Positions 37,382 to 45,964 are shown, counted from the stretch's first letter. The stretch: 64,000 nucleotides of DNA from a bacterium (GCA_021805775.1 JAJZED010000009.1:1-64000); one strand, 5' to 3'. The notes: generated from the letters alone by a model not told the origin. Numbers and translations are program-made.

Positions 37382-38566
37382 ATGCCTTTTTCGACGCTCG
37401 ACGAAATCGACTGCACCGGAAAACGCGTTCTCCTTCGCGAGGATTTCAACGTACCGCTCAAAAACGGCGCGGTGCTCGACTATACGCGGCTCGATGCGGC
37501 GTTACCGACGCTGCGACGCCTACAAGCAGCAGGGGCGCGCACGGCCGTGCTCTCGCATCTCGGGCGCCCTAAAGGCAAGGTCGACGAGCGTTACTCGCTT
37601 CGCATCGTCGCCGAGGCACTCGCACGACGCCTCGGCTCGCCGGTCGCCTTTGCAACCGATTGCATCGGCGAGCCGGCCCGCGCTGCGATCGCCGCGCTGC
37701 AACCCGGCGAGATCGTTCTGCTCGAGAACGTGCGTTTTCACGCAGGCGAAGAGGCGAACGATCCGGCCTTCGCGCGCGCGCTCGCCGAGAACGGCGACAT
37801 CTTCGTGAACGACGCCTTCGGCACCGCACATCGCGCGCACGCCTCGACCGAAGCGATCGCGCACCTGTTGCCCTGCGCCGCAGGGCCGTTACTCGAATCG
37901 GAGATTCGCGCGCTCTCGGGGCTCCTCGGCTCTCCAAAACGGCCCTTCGTCTGCGCGATCGGCGGCGCGAAGGTTCGCGACAAAGTCGCGCTCTTCACGC
38001 ACCTGATGGATCGCGTCGATGCGTTTTGCGTGGGTGGGGGAATGGCGAATACCTTCCTCGCTGCAAAAGGCGTCGGCGTCGGCAATTCGCTGCGCGACGA
38101 CGATCTCGATCCGGCACGCGAAATTCTCGTTCGCGCCGACGGAAAGAACGTGCAGATTCTTCTGCCAAAGGACGCCGTCGTTGCCCCCAGCTTCGATGCC
38201 GACGACCGCTCGCACGTCGTCTCCATCGACGACGTCGGCGACGAAATGATTCTCGATATCGGCCCGGCGACGGCGAAAATTTATTCCGACACGCTTTCGC
38301 ACGCGAAGACCGTCGTCTTCAACGGACCGATGGGCGTCTACGAGAAAGAAAGCTATCGCGCCGGAACCCGCGCGATCGGCGATGCGATCGCGCGCGCCAC
38401 GAAACATAGCGCCTTCACCGTTGTCGGCGGCGGTGATGCGGCGGCGGCGGCGATGCTCCTCGGCTTTGCCAACCGCGTCTCTCACGTCAGCACCGGCGGC
38501 GGAGCGACGTTGGAGTTTCTCGAAGGGCGACAACTTCCGGGTATCGCCGCGTTAGAGCACGCATGA
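37382..38566 (+). CDS. pgk: Phosphoglycerate kinase
   Basis: This 394-residue kinase makes ATP from 1,3-bisphosphoglycerate. KRVLLREDFNVPL at the N-terminus, LSHLGRPKG near residue 60, the ENVRFHAGEE loop and the C-terminal FTVVGGGDAAAA nucleotide site are standard. It follows gap by four bases and overlaps tpiA by ATGA, so the four glycolytic genes are coupled. Confidence 0.97.
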   Translation: MPFSTLDEIDCTGKRVLLREDFNVPLKNGAVLDYTRLDAALPTLRRLQAAGARTAVLSHLGRPKGKVDERYSLRIVAEALARRLGSPVAFATDCIGEPARAAIAALQPGEIVLLENVRFHAGEEANDPAFARALAENGDIFVNDAFGTAHRAHASTEAIAHLLPCAAGPLLESEIRALSGLLGSPKRPFVCAIGGAKVRDKVALFTHLMDRVDAFCVGGGMANTFLAAKGVGVGNSLRDDDLDPAREILVRADGKNVQILLPKDAVVAPSFDADDRSHVVSIDDVGDEMILDIGPATAKIYSDTLSHAKTVVFNGPMGVYEKESYRAGTRAIGDAIARATKHSAFTVVGGGDAAAAAMLLGFANRVSHVSTGGGATLEFLEGRQLPGIAALEHA

Positions 38567-39318
38567 CCCGGCGTTCGCCGCTCTTTGTCGGAAATTGGAA
38601 AATGAACAAGAACGCGTTGCAGACGCGTTCCTTCGTTGAATCCTTTCTTCCGCTCGCAGAAAATCTTCCGGCGAACGTCGGAATCGCGATAGCGCCGCCG
38701 TTTACCGCGCTCGCCGCAGCCGCAGCCGCGCTGCGTTCGGGAAGCCGCGTCGCACTCGCCGCCCAAACCATGAGCGAATTTTCAGAGGGTGCCTATACGG
38801 GCGAGATCGCCGCATCGATGCTCGCGGAATTCAACGTGGCGTACGTTATCCTCGGCCACTCCGAGCGCCGCTTCTACCAACGCGAAAGCGACGCTACGAT
38901 CGGAGCGAAGGTGCGCGCCGCGCTCGATGCCGAGATAACGCCGATCCTCGCGGTCGGCGAAAGTTTAGAGGTTCGCGAAGCCGGCAATGCCGTCGCGCAC
39001 GTTCTCGCACAGATACAGGCCGCCACCGGCGAACTCACGGAGGCGCAAGCCGCGCGCATCGTCCTCGCCTACGAACCGATCTGGGCGATCGGCACCGGAA
39101 AAAATTGCGATCGCGATCGCGCGCAGGAGATCGCCCGCGCCGCTCGCTCCGCCAGGAGAGCATTTGCCGACATCCCGATTCTCTATGGCGGCAGCATGAA
39201 ACCGGAGAACGCCGCCGGGTATATGGAGATGCCCGATATCGACGGCGGACTCGTCGGCGGCGCGTCGCTTGAAGCGCATTCGTTTGCACGGCTCATCGCC
39301 GGAGCGATCGCTCGATGA
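38563..39318 (+). CDS. tpiA: Triosephosphate isomerase
   Basis: The 251-residue TIM barrel interconverts dihydroxyacetone phosphate and glyceraldehyde 3-phosphate. Catalytic residues are visible: Lys in VGNWKMNK, His in ILGHSERR, Glu in LAYEPIWAIGTGK, and phosphate-binding YGGSMKPENA and LVGGASL near the end. The ATG overlaps pgk and the stop overlaps gpmI, both as ATGA. Confidence 0.97.
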   Translation: MTRRSPLFVGNWKMNKNALQTRSFVESFLPLAENLPANVGIAIAPPFTALAAAAAALRSGSRVALAAQTMSEFSEGAYTGEIAASMLAEFNVAYVILGHSERRFYQRESDATIGAKVRAALDAEITPILAVGESLEVREAGNAVAHVLAQIQAATGELTEAQAARIVLAYEPIWAIGTGKNCDRDRAQEIARAARSARRAFADIPILYGGSMKPENAAGYMEMPDIDGGLVGGASLEAHSFARLIAGAIAR

Positions 39319-40820
39319 AGTATCGCCCGCTCGTGCTCGCGGTGCTCGACGGTTGGGGCTATCGCCCCGAGACGCACGGAAACGCCATCGCGGCATCGCT
39401 GCTGCCGCACTACGATGCGCTGCTCGAACGCTTTCCGCATACGCTCCTCGAAGCGAGCGGCGAAGCGGTCGGCCTGCCGAAAGGCATCATGGGCAACAGC
39501 GAGGTCGGGCACACGAACCTCGGCAGCGGCCGCGTCGTGCCGCAAGGCGTCGTCGTCATCGACGATGAGATCGCACGCGGGGAGTTCGTACGCAACCCCG
39601 TCTTGCTCGAAACCATCGCCCATCTTCGGCGCACCGGCGGCCGTTTGCATCTGCTCGGTCTCCTCTCCGACGGCCAGGTTCATAGCTCCATCACGCACCT
39701 TTTCGCACTCGTCGATGAGGCCGTCGCGGCGCACGTTCCGTTTGCGATTCATGCGTTTCTCGACGGGCGCGATACGCCGCCGCGTTCGGCGCGTCGCTAT
39801 ATCGATGCGCTCGAGAGCCGGCTCGCCGCGCTTTCAGCCGAAGGAGCGATCGCGACGCTCTCCGGTCGCTTTTACGCGATGGACCGCGATTCGCGTTGGG
39901 AGCGAACGCAAGCCGCTTACGATCTTCTCGCCGCGGGAAAGACGGAGCGCCGCTTTGCCACAGCAGCCGATGCGTTGGAGCATGCGTATGCACGCGGCGA
40001 GAGCGATGAATTCGTCGTTCCCTCGACGATCGGCAGGACGCGCACCGTCGAGGACGGCGACGCTTGCATCTTTTTTAACTTTCGCCCCGACCGAGCCCGG
40101 CAGTTAACGACGCTCTTCGAAAATGACGAACGCTACCACGATCTGCGTTTCGTTACGATGACGAAATACGATGAGTCCTTCCCGAACCCGGTGCTCTTCG
40201 GCCCTCGCCCACAGCATAATACCTTCGGCGAGGTGCTCGCACGTGCCGGGTTACGACAGTTGCGTCTCGCGGAAACCGAAAAATACGCACACGTTACCTA
40301 TTTTTTTAACGGCGGGCGCGAAGAAATTTTTCCCGGTGAGGAGCGGGCGCTCATTCCCTCCGACCGCAGCGTCGCGACCTACGATCTCGCACCGCGCATG
40401 AAGGCGCGCGAGATCACCGACGAGGTCCTCGCCGCGCTCGCATCGGGAACGTTCGATGCAGTCGTGATGAATTATGCCAACGCCGATATGGTCGGGCATA
40501 CCGGAAAATGGGAGCCGACCATCGAGGCATGCGAGGTACTCGACGCCTGTATCGCGGAGCTCTCACAGGCCGTGCTCGCCGCCGGCGGGCTCTTGGCGAT
40601 AACGGCCGACCACGGAAATGCCGAAGAGAAGATCGACGAGGCTGGCAATCCTCTCACCGCGCACACGACCAATCCGGTCCCGCTCATCCTCGTCGCCGAG
40701 GATTTAGAGAGCGAGTTGCGCGCGGGGGGAAAACTCGGTGACGTCGCGCCGACGCTTTTAACGTTGATGGGCCTTCCGGTGCCCGCCGAAATGACCGGAT
40801 CTATTCTTCTCGAACCCTAA
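39315..40820 (+). CDS. gpmI: 2,3-bisphosphoglycerate-independent phosphoglycerate mutase
   Basis: The 501-residue manganese enzyme converts 3-phosphoglycerate to 2-phosphoglycerate. LVLAVLDGWGYRPE starts the phosphatase domain; the phosphorylated Ser is about 62 in GNSEVGHTNLGSG; ADMVGHTGKWEP and ITADHGNAEEK supply metal ligands. It is the fourth gene of the glycolytic block, coupled to tpiA. Enolase and pyruvate kinase are not in this stretch. Confidence 0.97.
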   Translation: MKYRPLVLAVLDGWGYRPETHGNAIAASLLPHYDALLERFPHTLLEASGEAVGLPKGIMGNSEVGHTNLGSGRVVPQGVVVIDDEIARGEFVRNPVLLETIAHLRRTGGRLHLLGLLSDGQVHSSITHLFALVDEAVAAHVPFAIHAFLDGRDTPPRSARRYIDALESRLAALSAEGAIATLSGRFYAMDRDSRWERTQAAYDLLAAGKTERRFATAADALEHAYARGESDEFVVPSTIGRTRTVEDGDACIFFNFRPDRARQLTTLFENDERYHDLRFVTMTKYDESFPNPVLFGPRPQHNTFGEVLARAGLRQLRLAETEKYAHVTYFFNGGREEIFPGEERALIPSDRSVATYDLAPRMKAREITDEVLAALASGTFDAVVMNYANADMVGHTGKWEPTIEACEVLDACIAELSQAVLAAGGLLAITADHGNAEEKIDEAGNPLTAHTTNPVPLILVAEDLESELRAGGKLGDVAPTLLTLMGLPVPAEMTGSILLEP

Positions 40821-40845
40821 CGCACGACACACGGAGGTATCACTC

Positions 40846-41655
40846 ATGATCGATCGACGCGCCCCATCCGATAAAGTTCTTTCGCGCGATGCGGCCACCA
40901 TCGAGCAAATTGCAGGCGGAAAGATCGACGTAGCGATCGTCCTCGGCACCGGGCTCTCCACCGCACTACACCAGCACTGGAGCTTTAACGCGCTGCCCTA
41001 CGATCGGCTCCTAGGAATTCCAGTCGCGCCGCTGCTCGGCCATGCCGGGGAAGTGCTCGTCGGCGTTTGGCGCGGGAAACGTGTCGCCGCGTTTGCCGGC
41101 CGCGTACACCTCTACCAAGGATTCTCCGCACAACAAGTAACGGCAACGGTGCGGCTCGCCGCAGAGGCCGGTGCGGGGACCATCGTGTTGACGAACGCCG
41201 CCGGCGCGATCAACGAAAGCTACGCTCCCGGCGACCTGATGCTGATCTCCGATCAACTGAATCTAACCGGACACAACCCGCTCGTCGCATTACCGCAGCA
41301 GAATCTCTTTCTCGATTGCAGCGAGCTCTACAGCGAACGCTTACGCACGCACCTGCGAGCCGCCGCAGGTTCGCAGACGTTGCACGAAGGCGTCTATGCC
41401 GGCTTGCTCGGCCCGACGTACGAAACGCCGGCGGAAGCGCGCTGGCTACGGACGATCGGCGCCGACGCCGTCGGGATGTCGACCGTACTCGAAGCGATCG
41501 TCGCAAAGTATCGTGGGCTCAACACCGTCGGCCTCAGCATCATCACCAATCACGCCGGCGCCCCGGCGACCGGGCACCATGCGGTGAGCGCCGCCGCCGA
41601 AAAAGCGGGCGAGCGCCTCGCCGATCTCCTCGACGGCTTTCTCATGCACGTCTAG
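40846..41655 (+). CDS. Purine nucleoside phosphorylase, trimeric type
   Basis: The 269-residue enzyme splits inosine or guanosine with phosphate to free base and ribose 1-phosphate. VAIVLGTGLSTALHQHW, GRVHLYQGFSAQQVTATVR, LTNAAGAINESYAPGDLMLI and GPTYETPAEARWLRTIGADAVGMS match the PNP/MTAP family 2 (PunA, DeoD2). The ribosome site GGAGG precedes the ATG. It follows gpmI by 25 bp, so it may share the glycolytic transcript and feed ribose phosphate to it. Distinction from methylthioadenosine phosphorylase rests on the NAAGAIN and purine-site residues and is likely but not certain. Confidence 0.9.
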   Translation: MIDRRAPSDKVLSRDAATIEQIAGGKIDVAIVLGTGLSTALHQHWSFNALPYDRLLGIPVAPLLGHAGEVLVGVWRGKRVAAFAGRVHLYQGFSAQQVTATVRLAAEAGAGTIVLTNAAGAINESYAPGDLMLISDQLNLTGHNPLVALPQQNLFLDCSELYSERLRTHLRAAAGSQTLHEGVYAGLLGPTYETPAEARWLRTIGADAVGMSTVLEAIVAKYRGLNTVGLSIITNHAGAPATGHHAVSAAAEKAGERLADLLDGFLMHV

Positions 41656-41677
41656 CGCACCGAATCGCCGGCGGAGA

Positions 41678-41980
41678 TTATCGCGCGAGCCGGTAACTGC
41701 CGCTCGCGTCGATCGAGAGCCGCGCGCCCTCGATTGCGACGCTCCGCGTAACGTGGTCCCAGAACGTCAGCACCTTCATCGCAACCGGGCGCAGGCGCGC
41801 GATATATTCGCGGGCGCGCCGCGAGAGCGTCAGCGCGTCGCGCGTCCATTCCGGACGATCCGGGGAGAACGGCGGCGCCTCGAGTTCGATCTCGGCAACG
41901 TGCGGAGCGATCGCGGCAAGCGGATCGTTATAGGTGCGCTCCGAGCTGCTCTGCAGCCCTTCGCGTTCAATGCGCCGCAT
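41678..41980 (-). CDS. Unknown 100-residue protein at the end of the flagellar cluster
   Basis: The protein opens MRRIEREGLQSSSERTYNDP and continues with an acidic-hydrophobic stretch (AEIELEAPPFSPDRPE), a basic helix and a short beta-rich end (AIEGARLSIDASGSYRLA). Its ATG lies 14 bases inside the 3' end of the sigma-factor gene. An open frame upstream is the shadow of that gene. I do not recognise a family. Position suggests a flagellar or motility accessory role, such as an anti-sigma or regulatory factor, but nothing in the sequence proves it. Confidence 0.55.
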   Translation of the reverse strand: MRRIEREGLQSSSERTYNDPLAAIAPHVAEIELEAPPFSPDRPEWTRDALTLSRRAREYIARLRPVAMKVLTFWDHVTRSVAIEGARLSIDASGSYRLAR

Positions 41981-42638
41981 GGACGTAGGGCAGCGCGCGA
42001 AGATCTTGCAGCGCGCTGATATGGAGTTGCGAGACGCGCTGACGCGTGACTCCCAGTGTCGAACCGACCGCAGCGAGCGTCTGCCCGTGCAGGTAGTGAT
42101 CGACGACGACCGTGCGCTTTCTGCGGGGTAGACGCGCGAGCCCCGCGCCGATCGCCGCGTCGCGCTCGTTGCGCAGCACCGCGAGCAATGGATCGCCGCT
42201 CCAATCGATCGGCACGCGCACGCGAGCGGGGAGCGGTGAATCGAGCGAGAGCGGATTGCGTTCGGCGACCTCGGCGGCGCTCGCGCGATACTGCGGAAAC
42301 CGCTCCTCGAGCGCGCGTTCGCTCGGCATCGCGCCTTCGCGAGCGGCGAGCGCGAAGCGTTCGCGTTCGACCGCGCGCAAGACGCGGCGCGCGCGCTCGC
42401 CGACCGGGTCGCGGCGACGCAACGCATTAATCATCGAACCAAAGACGATCTTCGCCGCATAGCCTTCCAACGGAATGCCGAGCGACGTGTCGTAACGGTC
42501 GACCGCCCGAACGATCGCGAGATAGCCTTCACCGAGCAACTCTTCGTGCTCGGCCTGCCGGACGACGCCTTTGACGCGACGCGCGAGGCGGCGCACCAGC
42601 GGCACCAGCGAGAGAATCGTCGCATCGCGTTCGGTCAT
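41967..42638 (-). CDS. fliA: FliA/SigD-type RNA polymerase sigma factor
   Basis: The 223-residue sigma-70-family protein lacks region 1. Region 2 reads EELLGEGYLAIVRAVDRYD and AKIVFGSMINALRRRD, which carries the promoter-melting part in place of the usual FxxYA-x-RIRGA. Region 3 is short, and region 4 reads LPRRKRTVVVDHYLHGQTLA followed by a helix-turn-helix (GVTRQRVSQLHISALQDL). Size and lack of region 1 fit the motility sigma FliA/SigD, and its position in a flagellar rod cluster supports that. An anti-sigma FlgM is not recognisable. Its ATG overlaps the preceding small orf by ATGA. Confidence 0.87.
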   Translation of the reverse strand: MTERDATILSLVPLVRRLARRVKGVVRQAEHEELLGEGYLAIVRAVDRYDTSLGIPLEGYAAKIVFGSMINALRRRDPVGERARRVLRAVERERFALAAREGAMPSERALEERFPQYRASAAEVAERNPLSLDSPLPARVRVPIDWSGDPLLAVLRNERDAAIGAGLARLPRRKRTVVVDHYLHGQTLAAVGSTLGVTRQRVSQLHISALQDLRALPYVHAAH

Positions 42639-42793
42639 CGCGCACCGCTCATCTGCCGCGCAACTTCCTCGGCGAACGGCTGGAGGATCGACGAACCCAA
42701 CGGCCCGAGCGAGCGCTCGAGCGGCGCGAGCGCGCGCTCCAGCAGCACGCTCTCCAACGTCGCGAGCACCGGTGCCTCGATTGCGTTAGCCAC
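42635..42793 (-). CDS. 52-residue protein resembling a minimal FlgJ rod-binding domain
   Basis: A GTG at 42793 lies eight bases inside the flgG end, and the stop overlaps the sigma-factor ATG as ATGA. The protein is VANAIEAPVLATLESVLLE, then RALAPLERSLGPLGSS and ILQPFAEEVARQMSGAR. The pattern of an acidic-hydrophobic helix, a Gly-Pro turn and a C-terminal Ala-rich helix resembles rod-binding (FlgJ N-terminal) domains, which end in similar EEVARxMA helices. Length is about half that domain. The double overlap argues that it is translated. The family call is tentative. Confidence 0.5.
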   Translation of the reverse strand: MANAIEAPVLATLESVLLERALAPLERSLGPLGSSILQPFAEEVARQMSGAR

Positions 42794-43514
42794 GGTTGAG
42801 GTTATCCGCGATGCGCAGCATTTCGTCGGCGGCCTGCACGCCTTTCGCATTCGCTTCGTAAGCGCGTTGGGCGCCGAGAATCGCCATCATCTCCTCGACG
42901 ACCGAGACGTTGGACGCCTCGAGCATACCGAAGCGAATCTGCGGCTTTCCGATCGCGCTCGCCTCGATCGTACGCGCCGCGCCGGATTCGGGGCTCGCGG
43001 CTAGGAGCGTGCCGGCGATCGGGTGCAGGCGTTCCGGCGCGGGAAAGACGGCGAGACGAATCCGCCCGATTTTGCGCGCGCCGTGCGTCGTCTGCGCGCT
43101 CACGCGCCCGTCGCGCGCAACCCGTACGCTGACGGCATCGGCCGGAATGCGAATGCCTTCCAAGCGCCACCCGCGCCGATCGCGCAGCGATCCATCCGCA
43201 GCGCGCTCGAAGGATCCGTCACGCGTGTAGGCATGGCGGCCGCGATCGTCGGAGACGATGAAGAAACCGGGCCCCGAGATCGCGCAATCGAATGGGCCGC
43301 CGGTTTTGAGCAACTTCCCCTGTCCGAAGACGAGGCGGCGCCCCAGGGAGGCGACGCCGATCGCGCCGCCGTCGCTTGCGGCGAGTGCGCTGAAACGCAT
43401 GCTCGAACGCTTGAATCCGGTCACGTCGGCGTTGGCGAGATTTGCGGCGATCGTATCGAGATTTTTTTGCTGCGCGGCCATTCCGGTCGCAGCGGCGTAG
43501 AGTGCTCGGTCCAC
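42786..43514 (-). CDS. flgG: Flagellar basal-body rod protein FlgG
   Basis: The 242-residue protein opens with the rod/hook N-terminal coiled coil ALYAAATGMAAQQKNLDTIA followed by ANLANADVTGFKR. It has the central GPGFFIVSDDRGRHAYTRDG typical of FlgG, and ends with NVSVVEEMMAILGAQRAYEA, the shared C-terminal helix. FlgG makes the distal rod, secreted through the flagellar type III system. GTG at 43514 is preceded by AAAGG eight bases upstream; the longer frame is not needed. It follows flgF by 13 bp. Confidence 0.93.
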   Translation of the reverse strand: MDRALYAAATGMAAQQKNLDTIAANLANADVTGFKRSSMRFSALAASDGGAIGVASLGRRLVFGQGKLLKTGGPFDCAISGPGFFIVSDDRGRHAYTRDGSFERAADGSLRDRRGWRLEGIRIPADAVSVRVARDGRVSAQTTHGARKIGRIRLAVFPAPERLHPIAGTLLAASPESGAARTIEASAIGKPQIRFGMLEASNVSVVEEMMAILGAQRAYEANAKGVQAADEMLRIADNLNRG

Positions 43515-43527
43515 GTTCGTGCCTTTC

Positions 43528-44130
43528 TTACTGCAGCTGCGCGACCTCATCGGTCGCTTTTTTCCGCGTCGCTTCGATCCGGGTAATCACGCGTTGCGCG
43601 CCTTCAAAAGAGCGCTGCGCCGCCAAAACGTCGACCATCTCGGAGATCGCATCGACGTTCGCGGTCATCGCAAAACCGACGTCGAGGGTCGCGCTCGCGG
43701 CGATACCGACGCGACCGCAGAGGCGCGCCCCGATACGCAGCGTGCCGTCGCTATAGAATCGCGCTCCCGGAGGCACGCGCAGCGGGTGCTGCGCGGCGTC
43801 GACCAGCACGCGGCCGCGCGAATCGCGGAGTGCGCCGAAGCGATCGCGAGTGAAGCGCGCGTTTTCGACGCGGGCGATCGCGCCGCGGGCGTCGCGAACT
43901 TGGAGCGTTCCGCCGCGAACCGCGAGGTCGAAGGGGCGTCCCGTCGGGCGCAGCGCTCCGGCGCGCGCATCGGCAACGGCGCGGATGTGCACGCCGTTGC
44001 GATCGATGCTCCCGCGAGCGCGGAGCCGCTGAAATGCATCGCTCGATGCGTTTGCGAGATTGCCGGTCGCGATGTCGAGCCGTTCTTGTGCGGCGTGCAT
44101 CGCCTGCGCCGCCCATTGAATTCCCGTCAT
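43528..44130 (-). CDS. flgF: Flagellar basal-body rod protein, FlgF-like
   Basis: The 200-residue protein has the rod family N-terminus MHAAQERLDIATGNLANASS (the ANNLAN motif as GNLANAS), a central RPFDLAVRGG segment like that of FlgF/FlgG, and the C-terminal helix DAISEMVDVLAAQRSFEGAQ. It is shorter than normal FlgF (about 240) and lacks a strong TRDG loop copy. FlgC is the alternative, but the order before flgG favours FlgF. First gene of the five-gene leftward cluster. Confidence 0.8.
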   Translation of the reverse strand: MTGIQWAAQAMHAAQERLDIATGNLANASSDAFQRLRARGSIDRNGVHIRAVADARAGALRPTGRPFDLAVRGGTLQVRDARGAIARVENARFTRDRFGALRDSRGRVLVDAAQHPLRVPPGARFYSDGTLRIGARLCGRVGIAASATLDVGFAMTANVDAISEMVDVLAAQRSFEGAQRVITRIEATRKKATDEVAQLQ

Positions 44131-44175
44131 GCGGGAATCCTACGCGTCCGAAGTTACGCGCGCGTTAGGGATCTG

Positions 44176-44200
44176 TTGCCGAAATAATATAATTACAAGA
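44176..44200 (-). promoter_or_regulatory. AT-rich promoter-like stretch upstream of flgF
   Basis: The sequence GAAATAATATAATTACAA at 44181-44198 is much richer in AT than its surroundings. On the flgF strand it reads TATATTAT as a possible -10, about 55 bases before the flgF ATG. No good -35 or FliA-type element is seen. Confidence 0.3.
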
Positions 44201-44220
44201 AGGAACGGGCATCGATCGCG

Positions 44221-45333
44221 TTAAGGCGCGTTTCCGGCTGGCGTCGCAGACGAAGCTTTTGGGAAAAGCTCGGCGATCGCTGGTTTCATACTTTGCTCGG
44301 CGACGGCAACCGCTTTTGCACCAAAGTTCAGGATTAACAGACTTCCAATGCGCGCATGCGTCTCGGCTTGCCTGCGGATCGTTCCGGCACAGCCCACAAG
44401 CGAGAGGCGCAACGAGGCGAACGAACTTCCGGTGTCTTCAGATTGTTCGATGCGAATCGTTGGAACGATGATGCCGCTAACCTTATAGCTCGTGCAGAGC
44501 CGAGCGGCCCTTGCGATAACGCGAGAGTCGTCTGTAGGCGGCGCGAGCGTGACCGAGATGCCGCTCCGTTTAAGGCGCTTGATGAAGGCGTTGCTGATGG
44601 CGGGCGCTCGAGGATCGGCGATTCCCGGCTGCCCGAATGGAATCACCAGATACGAGTGCCTGCCCAAAGTAGGCGCTAAATTCGTGGTCGGTGAGGGCAA
44701 GCTGGTCGGTGAGGGCAAGCTGGTCGGTGAGGGCAAGCTGGTCGGCTGCGATACCGTAGTGGATATCCCGGCGGCGATGATTTTTCGTACGACGCGTTTT
44801 GCCGCCACGCGGAACGCCGCATCGACGGCAGCGCCGAGATTGCCGACGGAATCAACGCCCGATGGCGCAGCGTCGCCGGTAGCGACCGCACTTGAGTGGA
44901 CGCGTCCGGAACAGCGGATCTCATCCAAACGAAGAGCTGCGTGGGTGGGGTAGCGCAAAATCGTGAGGAAGAATGTGACGGCAAAACGTTTCAGCGTTTG
45001 CTCGTAACGCCCATCTGGGATCAGGAGCCCCACTGTATGGTTCGAGCTACAGAGCTTGGCGGCATCGGCGACGGCACGGAGATGATTCATTGGAGTACCG
45101 ACGATGGCGTTGATTCCCGAAGCTGCGAGATCGCTCGCGATATCTGCGGTTACCGCTGCAGCATGAGGATCGGTGCTGCCTGGCTCTTGGAATGGAACGA
45201 GGAGAAGCTGTGCCTCAGTCGATTTTGGAGTAGGACTTGGTAAGAGGGTGCTTTGCGCCGACGCGAAGCCCGGGATCGAGAGTGTGAAGGCGAACGCGAC
45301 GAAAGCCCAGCGTTGGAGTGCGATACGAAACAT
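44221..45333 (-). CDS. Secreted two-repeat protein of unknown function
   Basis: The 370-residue protein has a signal peptide (residues about 5-27, AFTLSIPGFASAQS). Two homologous halves follow, residues about 42-145 and 227-320: LLLVPFQEPGSTDPHA matches YLVIPFGQPGIADPRA, and RAVADAAKLCSSNHTVGLLI matches VIARAARLCTSYKVSGIIV. Each half has matching Cys residues. The halves are joined by a linker of repeated PTSLPS units encoded by an 18-bp tandem repeat (44687-44744). GAGAGGA supports the chosen ATG. The fold and function are unknown; a stress or carbohydrate-binding exported role is possible. A long structured leader lies upstream. Confidence 0.8.
   Translation of the reverse strand: MFRIALQRWAFVAFAFTLSIPGFASAQSTLLPSPTPKSTEAQLLLVPFQEPGSTDPHAAAVTADIASDLAASGINAIVGTPMNHLRAVADAAKLCSSNHTVGLLIPDGRYEQTLKRFAVTFFLTILRYPTHAALRLDEIRCSGRVHSSAVATGDAAPSGVDSVGNLGAAVDAAFRVAAKRVVRKIIAAGISTTVSQPTSLPSPTSLPSPTSLPSPTTNLAPTLGRHSYLVIPFGQPGIADPRAPAISNAFIKRLKRSGISVTLAPPTDDSRVIARAARLCTSYKVSGIIVPTIRIEQSEDTGSSFASLRLSLVGCAGTIRRQAETHARIGSLLILNFGAKAVAVAEQSMKPAIAELFPKASSATPAGNAP
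44687..44744. repeat. 18-bp tandem repeat encoding the PTSLPS linker
   Basis: Three in-frame copies of GGTGAGGGCAAGCTGGTC (plus a partial) encode the repeated Pro-Thr-Ser-Leu-Pro-Ser linker of the two-repeat secreted protein. Repeat-number change would alter linker length without a frameshift. Confidence 0.85.
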
Positions 45334-45964
45334 GAAGTCCTCTCTAAAGTTGCCGGTAGATTGCCTGCTCCCGGTCTTGTAGGGTGCGGCTCCGAGATGG
45401 TTTCCAGGGCTTAAGCCCCCGATTGCGCTGAAAGAGATGCTCTCGCGATCGTGGGCTGAAAAGACCGATCGCACAAGGCCGGCGATCTTCCGGCGAAACT
45501 CCGGTGGGGCGCGTTTTGCCGCCGATTACCGCGGGTTCGCCCTTCGCCGTGTACGAGGGCACCTATGCGAATAGAGGCTCCTAAAAAAAGGATTGCGCGC
45601 TTTCCTGCTCCGGCCCAACTTTCGCCGATTTTGGCACCGGAAGTTGGACAACGCTCCCTTCGACGAGTAGCCTCGTGCGCTCGACAAGTACATCGCCTGC
45701 GGAAACAAGCGCGATCTTCGTAGCTGTCCCCCGTGAACGTGAGTAGGTGCAGTTGAAAGCAGCCCAGTGTACCGAACGAGCGAGGCCCGCAGAGGATTTA
45801 TCACCGGCGGCGATCCGTGGCTATCTCGCGACAAAATAGCACGAAAATTTTACGATCTTCTCGTACTTTTCCTACACCGGTCATATTTGTGGGAAACCTT
45901 TGTTGGAAAGAGGAACCCAAGACAATTCGTATTTTCAGGGCTCGACCAAGGACATGAGAGTGAA
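45334..45964. other. Long divergent gap with structured, GC-rich leader on the minus strand
   Basis: No gene is called in these 631 bases. The minus-strand leader of the two-repeat protein contains a 12-bp perfect palindrome GGGCTTAAGCCC (45407-45418) and two GC-rich inverted repeats (CCGG...CCGG near 45477-45500). It also has a GGGCGAACC...GTAA segment (about 45518-45544) that only partly resembles a known riboswitch core. The plus-strand end (45840-45900) is AT-rich and may hold the promoter of the rightward secreted gene. Confidence 0.5.

Noticed and set aside
45518-45548. Possible c-di-GMP-I (GEMM) riboswitch core on the minus strand
   Set aside because: GGGCGAACC and a GTAA loop are suggestive, but the invariant GGACGCAAAGCC block is missing and the downstream helix does not fit.
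45767-45964. A 66-codon N-terminal extension of the secreted protein at 45965
   Set aside because: It would bury the signal peptide, has no ribosome site, and is not needed for a complete exported protein.
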